DNA of 6,790 nt, from NCBI GenBank assembly GCA_900553645.1, contig USEE01000073.1:1-6790 (forward strand), given 5' to 3'. Within the stretch, counting starts at the first letter, position 1; each line of letters begins with the position of its first letter. The notes under the pieces are model-generated. The model made no database searches. It saw only the letters and a program-made list of their open reading frames with translations, and was not told the origin of the DNA. Made by a program: the position numbers and the translations under genes. This document shows, piece by piece, positions 1 through 5,581 of this stretch. The DNA comes from an uncultured Eubacteriales bacterium. GTDB lineage: Bacteria; Bacillota_A; Clostridia; Christensenellales; Aristaeellaceae.

Positions 1-1
1 C

Positions 2-838
2 TATCTCTTCGGTGAACAGAATGTGTATTGTCCGTGGGATGTGATCAATTATTGCTATGACGCATGTTCGTCCGCCCACGCGCAGCCCAAGGCGTACTGG
101 ATAAACACCAGCGGCAACGAGATGGTGCGCAGGCTTATAAGCAGAGGGACGGACGGCACTACGCAGATGGACATAGAGCGTCTGATAGCGGGCGAGACCA
201 TAACCAAGACGCTGAACGAAAACCTGACGCATAACGAGATAGATGCGAATATAGAAAACATATGGAGCCTGCTCTACATGACGGGTTACCTTACTGCGGT
301 TGGCTATCCCAACGGCCGGCAGTATGAACTGCGCATACCCAATATGGAAGTGCGCCAGATATACATGGAGCAGGTGCTGGACTGGTTCAAGGGCAGGGCG
401 GCGGCGCAGAGCGATAAGCTGACCGGGCTGTACGAGGCGTTCGAGAGCGGCAGCGCAGACGCGATAAAGGAATATCTGGATGAGCAGCTGCTGGACACGG
501 TAAGCTATTACGACGCGCGGGAATCGTTTTATCACGGCTTTTTGCTGGCGCTATTGAGCACATGCGCGAACTGGCGAGTATCAAGCAATGTAGAAACGGG
601 CAAGGGCCGCAGCGACATAGTGGTGGAGCGGCGGGACCGTAAGGTAGGGTTCGTAGTAGAGGTCAAGGACGTGAAGGAGTACGAAAAGCTGGATGCGGCG
701 TGCGAAACGGCGCTAAGGCAGATAGAGGAGAAGGACTACACCGCGATACTGAGGCGTTACCGCGTAAAGAACATATGGACATATGGCATCGCGTTTTGGG
801 AAAAGGAGTGCCGGGTGGTCGTTAGTAAGACGGTTTGA
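2..838 (+). CDS. AAA-ATPase-like / PD-(D/E)XK nuclease-fold (DUF1703) protein, C-terminal part, 5' truncated by window edge
   Basis: The frame is open from the first complete codon (position 2), and the GTG at 23 is an internal Val, so this is the end of a longer gene. Family members usually have about 500-590 residues; 278 are visible. The first residues (FGEQNVYCPWDVINY, then YWINTSGN) match the end of the AAA-ATPase-like domain, where family members have a similar PWSVLNY...YWVNTSSN stretch. A helical middle follows. The C-terminal third is a PD-(D/E)XK-type domain: ESFYHGFLLALL (Glu about 174 counted from the window edge), then ETGKGRSDIVV (Asp about 205), then VVEVK (Glu about 220, Lys about 222), and a Gln about 240 in ALRQIEEKDY. 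These are the expected metal-binding and catalytic positions, so the nuclease site looks intact. The biological role of the family is unknown; it is often present in many copies per genome. The gene converges on the flavoenzyme operon and probably has no functional link to it. The family call is strong and the function is unassigned. Confidence 0.87.
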   Translation, partial: YLFGEQNVYCPWDVINYCYDACSSAHAQPKAYWINTSGNEMVRRLISRGTDGTTQMDIERLIAGETITKTLNENLTHNEIDANIENIWSLLYMTGYLTAVGYPNGRQYELRIPNMEVRQIYMEQVLDWFKGRAAAQSDKLTGLYEAFESGSADAIKEYLDEQLLDTVSYYDARESFYHGFLLALLSTCANWRVSSNVETGKGRSDIVVERRDRKVGFVVEVKDVKEYEKLDAACETALRQIEEKDYTAILRRYRVKNIWTYGIAFWEKECRVVVSKTV

Positions 839-848
839 TAAATATAAT

Positions 849-882
849 GCAGCCAGCCGTTGTTTGGAAACAGGCTGGCTGC
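849..882 (-). terminator. Hairpin terminator between convergent genes, best oriented for the minus-strand operon
   Basis: A perfect 10-bp stem, gcagccagcc (849-858) with ggctggctgc (873-882), continues past a 2-nt bulge (gt, 859-860) into an inner 5-bp stem, tgttt (861-865) with aaaca (868-872), closed by gg. On the minus strand the hairpin is followed by attatattta, a moderately U-rich tail. On the plus strand it is followed by acgactgcgg, which has no U-run. It therefore suits intrinsic termination of the flavoenzyme transcript, which ends translation at 915. It may also stop or stabilise the converging transcript that ends translation at 838. The tail is not a clean poly-U, so terminator strength is uncertain. 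Confidence 0.75.
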
Positions 883-914
883 ACGACTGCGGACGCATGT
901 CCGGTAAAAATGAT

Positions 915-2690
915 TTATTTACCGCTTACGTCGAAAGAAAATACATGGCATAGCCTGGCGCCCCAGGTATCCAGCGGCGTGAGCCTTATGGCAGACGCGC
1001 GCCTTGCCACCGGGACCGTGACCAGGCGATGGTAATTGTTTGACGTCTGGAACACGGTATCCCAGCAGCCCGATTCGTCCTGCACCTCTATGCTGAAAGA
1101 CTTGACCATGGTATACGGCACGCCGGTTTCACGGAAAGACAGCGGGCGGTTCGCAATCATATTACGCACGCGTGCGTCTGCCGAACCGGGCGTGTTTTCG
1201 CGGTTGAGGTCGCTGTCAAACACTATCCTGGCAGACGATATATATGCTAACGAATCGAAAGCGTATGTAATGGCATGCCCCTTTTCCACCATACATCCGT
1301 TATCGCATGCGCCGATCGGTCGGTCAAGTCCGTTGCGCAGCGCCTCCGGATCTGCGGCTTCGCACTCTAGCTTAGCTTCCCGCGTAAGCTGAGGAATCGC
1401 CCGGCGGGCGAACGGCAGATAGCAGTCGTCATCCATAAGCGTCTGGCGAAGCTCGCCGATACTGCTTTCATAAACCTGGCGCGGACTAAGTCCGTCGCGC
1501 GCCGCGATTGCCGCCGCCGTGCCGACTGCCTGACCCAACATTGCGCATGTAGCCATAACGCGGGTGGCGCTCATTGCGGCATGAGTGACGGATATATTGC
1601 GTCCGGCAAAGAACAGGTTATCGATATTCCTTGAATACAGACACCTGTACGGAATGCCAAACGGCGACGGCGCGGGGTGGAACGTATTGGGCGGCTCCGG
1701 GGTATTAAAGCCCGCCGGATTATGGTCGTCCATTGTCCAGCCGCCGTATGCAACTACGTCTTCAAAACGCCCTTCGGCGCGCACGTCGTTCTGAGTCAGA
1801 ATATAGTCGCCTTCATATCGGCGGCTTTCGCGCTTTCCGGGAAGTATACCCATCCAGTCGAGACGCCAATACTTGTTCTTTTCCTTCTGCTCAGGGTCGT
1901 TTTTAATGAAATCCCAAACGCCGTATGCGAGCGCAAGCAGCTCATGTCTAAGCGATTCCGTATCGCGTATGCTGTCGCGCATGCCGCCAAGCTCGAGGTA
2001 CCAGAAGTTTTCGCCTATGTTTGACATGTTGGGCATGCGGTGCGCAAGATCGGCGGCAGTGATTTTGCGGCTCCATTCGGGAGCCGTAAACGTGGACGAC
2101 TGCGCTTCCTCGCGCGCCTGTATCATGCAGCTCATGCCCATAGTGCGCTTGTCGGCATGTTCGGGCTCTATGTCCTCCTCAAATTCAGCGCGCATCTCGC
2201 GGCCCATGCGCCACTTTGCCCCGGTCAGCGGAGCAAGCACGCTGTCGCCCGAGCAGTCCGCAAAGTATTTCGCCCTGATAACGTGAAATTGCTGCGTGGT
2301 CATCTGCCAGCCTTTAACCTGTACGATGCGATCGCCGTCCATTGTACAGTCGCTGCACGTGCAGTTCAGCAGCAGCGTAATGTTCTTTTCACTAACTGCC
2401 TTTTCATAGAGTATACCGTCCCATATGCTGTAATTGCGGTCGGGGTTTCGGTAGTTGTTGTCCATCATTATTTCTTCAAGCAGTCCGGTCTCGCGGTTGT
2501 CTTTGCCGTGCGCGCCGCAGACCCACATGCGGACTTCGCTCGAAGCGTTGCCGCCCAGCATGGGGCGCTCCTGCATAAGCGCGACGCGCGCACCATGTCT
2601 TGCTGCGGCGACCGCGGCGCAAAGCCCCGCAAGTCCGCCGCCGACTACGCACAGATCAACGTCGTGCGTCACTGTTTCAAACTGGTTCAT
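915..2690 (-). CDS. FAD-dependent oxidoreductase (FAD_oxidored family), second gene of the flavoenzyme operon
   Basis: This is a predicted cytoplasmic flavoprotein of 591 aa with no signal peptide or membrane segment. Numbering from the ATG, the N-terminal Rossmann motif VVGGGLAGLCAA has its glycines at about 17-22. GGNASSEVRM follows at about 46-55, then ADCSGD (about 144-149), KRESRR followed by GDYILTQNDV (about 286-303), WTMDDHNPAG (Trp318, Asp321, His323), and FAGRNISVTHAAMSATRV (His370) running into LGQAVGTAAA (from about 385), the second FAD-contacting segment. These are family hallmarks of FAD_oxidored (PF12831-type) proteins. The last 140-150 residues form a beta-rich, galactose-binding-like module with the pattern DNGCMVEKGHAITYAF...ARIVFDSDL...VPYTMVKSFSIEVQ. 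The ATG at 2690 is preferred because GAGGTGA lies 8 nt upstream; a GTG at 2702 would give 595 aa but lies inside that binding site. The protein is a paralogue of the upstream 893-aa protein. The substrate is unknown; a carbohydrate-like compound is inferred only from context and the appended module. Confidence 0.92.
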   Translation of the reverse strand: MNQFETVTHDVDLCVVGGGLAGLCAAVAAARHGARVALMQERPMLGGNASSEVRMWVCGAHGKDNRETGLLEEIMMDNNYRNPDRNYSIWDGILYEKAVSEKNITLLLNCTCSDCTMDGDRIVQVKGWQMTTQQFHVIRAKYFADCSGDSVLAPLTGAKWRMGREMRAEFEEDIEPEHADKRTMGMSCMIQAREEAQSSTFTAPEWSRKITAADLAHRMPNMSNIGENFWYLELGGMRDSIRDTESLRHELLALAYGVWDFIKNDPEQKEKNKYWRLDWMGILPGKRESRRYEGDYILTQNDVRAEGRFEDVVAYGGWTMDDHNPAGFNTPEPPNTFHPAPSPFGIPYRCLYSRNIDNLFFAGRNISVTHAAMSATRVMATCAMLGQAVGTAAAIAARDGLSPRQVYESSIGELRQTLMDDDCYLPFARRAIPQLTREAKLECEAADPEALRNGLDRPIGACDNGCMVEKGHAITYAFDSLAYISSARIVFDSDLNRENTPGSADARVRNMIANRPLSFRETGVPYTMVKSFSIEVQDESGCWDTVFQTSNNYHRLVTVPVARRASAIRLTPLDTWGARLCHVFSFDVSGK

Positions 2691-2698
2691 GTCGATTG

Positions 2699-2705
2699 TC
2701 ACCTC
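2699..2705 (-). promoter_or_regulatory. Ribosome binding site GAGGTGA that decides the start of the second flavoenzyme gene
   Basis: On the minus strand GAGGTGA lies exactly 8 nt before an ATG (2690-2688) and matches 7 bases of the full anti-Shine-Dalgarno complement. The in-frame GTG at 2702 overlaps this element and has no good site of its own. The element sits 8 nt beyond the stop codon of the upstream gene, so ribosomes finishing that gene could reinitiate here (translational coupling, inferred). Confidence 0.8.
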
Positions 2706-2713
2706 TGCATGTT

Positions 2714-5395
2714 TTATTCGTATGCGCGTATCTCGAATATACGCGCGCTGGGGTCGCCGTATGTCGCAAGCGCAGTTACACGCACGGCATCGGCAGTGCA
2801 GACGTCAAATTTGCAGCATATGTGGCGCAGATAATTTCCCCTTATGCGGCAGACGGTGTGCCAACCGCCGCCGCTGAGCACGGCGACGTCAAAATCCTTG
2901 AGCGTCTGCTTTACAACGGGCAGGCTCTGATAGCTGAACGACGGATGCTTGCTGTCGGTATCGGTCGTCACGTCCAGCTCGGAAATGCGCACGGGGCGGT
3001 CCCAGCTTAGCGTGATCGACTGGGGCAGCGGCATTTCAGGATCGCTTACCCACGCGTAATCCTGTGCGGACAGCGCCCTGTTGAGGCCGTTTATTACATT
3101 ATCCGGCGCACAGTTGGCAAGCGGCAGCGGACGCTTGCTATATTTAAGGCAATAAGCGTTGTTGCCGTTGGTCTTCCATGTATATCTGTCCTGCAAAAAC
3201 GCGCGGTTGCGGCTGAGCGTGGTGTAATCAAATTGGCGCCAGAACACGCCGGGCGCTGCACCCAGATACACGCCCCACGGGAAAATATCGCGCTGCGGCG
3301 TGAATGGCAGTTCGATCCAGCCGCTGAACCTTGCGGGCACGGTTATGCTTGCCGATTCCAATACGTCCGGGTGGACTATGGAGCGCGCAATGTACTGGCA
3401 CGGGACGTCGATTGGATGGTCGGTTTCGTTTTTGAGCTGTACGCTGAAAAAGTCGGGATTTTCATCCGTGCCCAATTCTTTGCCGAAACGCAGCACGGTG
3501 GTTGCGCGCGGCGTGTCAAGTTCATCCCAGCCCGTTTCAACTCCGATTTCCGTATTAAACGGTTCGACGCGGCTAAAGCTGTCGGCGCTTATATGCGCGC
3601 TGCGCGCAAGGTCCGCCGAATCGTGATTGCGCAGCCACGGTATGGACTGGTCATCGCGCAAAAGCGTTTGCTGCAGCAAATCAATATACTCTTGCCCCAG
3701 CTCGCGCGGCATAACGCCTTTTTCAAGGCAAAGCGCCGCCGCGGTGCCCGCCGCTTGGCCCAGTGTAGCGAGCGTACTTTCCACGCGCACCGTGCCCAGC
3801 GCTAAATGGCTTACGGACGCGCAGCGCCCGGCCATAAACAGGTTGGATACGTTCTTTGAGTATATGCAGCGGTAGGGGATGGACGTTATCGGAACGTATG
3901 AGTCGGAGAAATAAGGCCCTTCCTTGCCCGAAAACAGTCCGCGCGGATGGTGCACGTCCAGCGTCCAGCCGCAGTAGGATATTGCGTCGTCAAATACGGT
4001 CACCTTTGTCACGTCATTTTGGGTAAGTACATAATCGCCTATCAAGCGGCGGGTCTCACGCTTGGCATTGTACCTGGGGAAGCTTACGAGCCTGAGATTT
4101 GCCGCAAGATCGCGGCGCGCATAGCTGTTTTTGAGCCAATGAAAATAGCCCAGCGACAATCGTATCAGCTCGTCGCGAATCTCCTCCTGCTCCCATAGAT
4201 CGTCCAGGTCGGTGGGGTTTTCGATCCACCATTCGCCGGAAGTAAGGTTGCCCGGAAAGCGGTGGAGCGAATCTCCCGCGGGCAGCTTGAGCGCCCAGTC
4301 CGGCGCGGTGAAGGGCACAAAATGCCCCGCGTCCTCGGCAAGATAGGATACAAAGTGCCGCTCGCCCTTCATGCTCATAAGACAACCGCTCATAGTTTCG
4401 TTATCCGCAGTTTCCGGCGCAAATTCTTCGCCGTACATCCACTTGGGCTCGCGCCCCAGCCGATAGCACGCGCCCGAATAGTAGCCCAGCCAGCCGTCGC
4501 CGGTGCAGTCAATAAAATATTCGGCGCGGTAAATGCGGCGCGTGCAATCGATGCAGTCCAGCGTGGTCAGCGAGCTTATTTTGCCATTGGACGCATCCGC
4601 GTCTATCACGAACTGATTCGGAAACTGCGCAAGCGTTTTTTCGGCTGCCAGTAGCATTTCTTCTGCGCGCTGCCAGGTGATCCTGTTAAAATCCATGGTA
4701 CGCCGTATTTCGTCGGCTATGCCGGTTTCGCGCATATTGGAATGCCGCGCTCCGGCGCCGTCAAAGCCAACGCCGGCTTCCTCCGACGAGTTTCCGCCCA
4801 CATGCGGACGCGAATTTATCAGCGCTACGCTGAGCCCCTTGCGGGCGGCAGCCAACGCGGCGGGTATACCGGCGGGCCCCGCGCCGGCGACGACCACGTC
4901 GAAATGCCCCATATCGACGGGTTTGTCGCTCTCGCCGCGCATATTTGCGCGCTCGCGCCATATGCGTTCCTTTTCGGGAGAAGGCGTGAAGTCGAAATCA
5001 TCCGTTACTATGAGCGCGGCAAAGCGTCCGAACCATCCGGTAGTGTCCTGCACGCAGACTTCATGTTTGCCGGCGGTCAGCTCTATGTCGCCGGCAATGT
5101 CCCAGTACCAGCCGTGACATGGCAGCGCGCCCAGCTCGTGCGGCAGCCGCTCGCCATCTACCGACAGCCTGAATCTGCCGGGCGCGGCCTCGGTCAGCCA
5201 GTTCTTGGTGCGTACCCAAAGGCGATAGCGGCCCGTGGCGGGCACGTTTATGACCGTCGATGCATCCGCCACCGGTTCTCCGGGCAGACCGATCGCCATC
5301 AGGTAGCCCTGACCCATTTCATGCGCAAATTGAGTTTCGGGCGACCAACCGCCGTGGTTTTCAAACTCAAGCGCATCTATCCAGCACTTTGTCAT
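2714..5395 (-). CDS. Large FAD-dependent oxidoreductase with N- and C-terminal beta-sandwich-like modules, first gene of the operon
   Basis: This is a predicted cytoplasmic flavoprotein of 893 aa with no signal peptide. Residues about 1-135 form a beta-rich module (GGWSPETQF, GYLMAIG, TGRYRLWVRTKNW, CHGWYWDIAGDIELTAGKHEV, then TTGWFGRFAALIVTDD) resembling a jelly-roll ligand-binding domain. The flavin core spans about 164-580: VVAGAGPAGIPAA (glycines 171-176), VGGNSSEE (about 199-206), IDCTGDG (295-301), KRETRR followed by GDYVLTQNDV (445-462), WTLDVHHPRG (Trp477, Asp480, His482), SVSHLALGTVRV (His530) and LGQAAGTAAA (from about 545). These motifs match the downstream paralogue one for one. 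Residues about 610-735 look like a further beta-sandwich, and about 760-893 a galactose-binding (F5/8 type C-like) module ending ATYGDPSARIFEIRAYE. The ATG start has GGGAGGA 8 nt upstream. The gene is transcribed first, from the divergent control region. The core family is clear, the accessory domain folds are inferred from residue patterns, and the substrate is unknown. Confidence 0.91.
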   Translation of the reverse strand: MTKCWIDALEFENHGGWSPETQFAHEMGQGYLMAIGLPGEPVADASTVINVPATGRYRLWVRTKNWLTEAAPGRFRLSVDGERLPHELGALPCHGWYWDIAGDIELTAGKHEVCVQDTTGWFGRFAALIVTDDFDFTPSPEKERIWRERANMRGESDKPVDMGHFDVVVAGAGPAGIPAALAAARKGLSVALINSRPHVGGNSSEEAGVGFDGAGARHSNMRETGIADEIRRTMDFNRITWQRAEEMLLAAEKTLAQFPNQFVIDADASNGKISSLTTLDCIDCTRRIYRAEYFIDCTGDGWLGYYSGACYRLGREPKWMYGEEFAPETADNETMSGCLMSMKGERHFVSYLAEDAGHFVPFTAPDWALKLPAGDSLHRFPGNLTSGEWWIENPTDLDDLWEQEEIRDELIRLSLGYFHWLKNSYARRDLAANLRLVSFPRYNAKRETRRLIGDYVLTQNDVTKVTVFDDAISYCGWTLDVHHPRGLFSGKEGPYFSDSYVPITSIPYRCIYSKNVSNLFMAGRCASVSHLALGTVRVESTLATLGQAAGTAAALCLEKGVMPRELGQEYIDLLQQTLLRDDQSIPWLRNHDSADLARSAHISADSFSRVEPFNTEIGVETGWDELDTPRATTVLRFGKELGTDENPDFFSVQLKNETDHPIDVPCQYIARSIVHPDVLESASITVPARFSGWIELPFTPQRDIFPWGVYLGAAPGVFWRQFDYTTLSRNRAFLQDRYTWKTNGNNAYCLKYSKRPLPLANCAPDNVINGLNRALSAQDYAWVSDPEMPLPQSITLSWDRPVRISELDVTTDTDSKHPSFSYQSLPVVKQTLKDFDVAVLSGGGWHTVCRIRGNYLRHICCKFDVCTADAVRVTALATYGDPSARIFEIRAYE

Positions 5396-5403
5396 GCAAT
5401 CAT

Positions 5404-5410
5404 TCCTCCC
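5404..5410 (-). promoter_or_regulatory. Ribosome binding site GGGAGGA of the 893-aa flavoenzyme gene
   Basis: On the minus strand GGGAGGA is followed by 8 nt and then the ATG at 5395. It is a strong Bacillota-type site at optimal spacing and supports this start. The nearest other ATG (inside the spacer, atgattgcatga) reaches a stop after three codons and is not a gene start. Confidence 0.8.
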
Positions 5411-5436
5411 TGCGCCGCATATTGTAAACGGACGTA

Positions 5437-5465
5437 TTGAAAAATATATAAACGTATGCTATTAT
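5437..5465 (+). promoter_or_regulatory. Sigma-A-type promoter of the response regulator gene (TTGAAA-N17-TATTAT)
   Basis: TTGAAA at 5437-5442 is separated by exactly 17 bp from TATTAT at 5460-5465; each hexamer differs from consensus by one base. The predicted transcript start is near 5472, leaving a leader of about 110 nt before the regulator's ATG. Five bases of its -10 (5461-5465) also belong to the opposing strand's TATAAT, so polymerase should not be able to occupy both promoters at once. Confidence 0.65.
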
Positions 5466-5466
5466 A
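5461..5466 (-). promoter_or_regulatory. -10 element of the flavoenzyme operon promoter (TATAAT), no recognisable -35
   Basis: The minus strand reads ggcTATAATagc, a perfect sigma-70/sigma-A -10 hexamer about 65 nt upstream of the 893-aa gene. The predicted transcript start is near 5454, giving a leader of about 58 nt. At spacings of 16-18 bp the upstream hexamers (tatcgg, atatcg, gatatc) do not resemble TTGACA, and there is no extended TGn motif. A good -10 without a -35 is typical of promoters that need an activator. An imperfect direct repeat covers the -35 position. Confidence 0.6.
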
Positions 5467-5480
5467 GCCGCGAAAGCAGT

Positions 5481-5528
5481 AACCGATATCGAAAGGATAG
5501 CATGGGTACAGCCGAATATCCAGCGGAT
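5481..5528. repeat. Imperfect direct repeat in the divergent control region, candidate regulator-binding sites
   Basis: Copy 1 (5481-5498) is aaccgatatcgaaaggat. Copy 2 (5510-5528) is agccgaatatccagcggat. With one gap, 14 of 19 columns agree, and the copies start 29 bp apart, close to three helical turns. Relative to the predicted operon start near 5454, copy 1 covers about -27 to -44, where the missing -35 should be, and copy 2 covers about -56 to -74. This is a plausible layout for an AraC-family activator. Function is inferred from position only. Confidence 0.4.
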
Positions 5529-5569
5529 TTTTACAAAGCCGCAAAAAAGTCCTCAATAACGTAAAAAAT

Positions 5570-5574
5570 GAGGG
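5570..5574 (+). promoter_or_regulatory. Ribosome binding site GAGGG of the response regulator gene
   Basis: GAGGG is followed by 7 nt and then the ATG at 5582. Another ATG at 5575 (atgttgaatgca) is in a different frame and too close to the site. The 5582 start also gives a response regulator with its acidic pocket at the normal distance from the N-terminus. Confidence 0.6.
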
Positions 5575-5581
5575 ATGTTGA

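Noticed and set aside
2040..2834. A long plus-strand open frame of 264 codons opposite the flavoenzyme genes
   Set aside because: It is antisense to two well-supported conserved genes, spans their junction, and its translation shows no domain. Open antisense frames are expected in GC-rich coding sequence.
4742..5440. A plus-strand open frame of 232 codons opposite the start of the 893-aa gene
   Set aside because: It is the mirror of a conserved flavoprotein N-terminus, is rich in Arg/Ala as such shadows are, and has no recognisable domain.
5484..5491. Perfect 8-bp palindrome cgatatcg as a dimeric operator
   Set aside because: It does not extend beyond 8 bp, and it is better explained as part of the direct repeat with the copy at 5510-5528.
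5523..5542. Short inverted repeat gcgg...ccgc next to an A-run in the leader of the response regulator gene, considered as an attenuator
   Set aside because: The stem is only 4 bp. On the plus strand it is followed by A rather than U residues, and on the minus strand it lies upstream of the operon promoter, so it fits no terminator or riboswitch.
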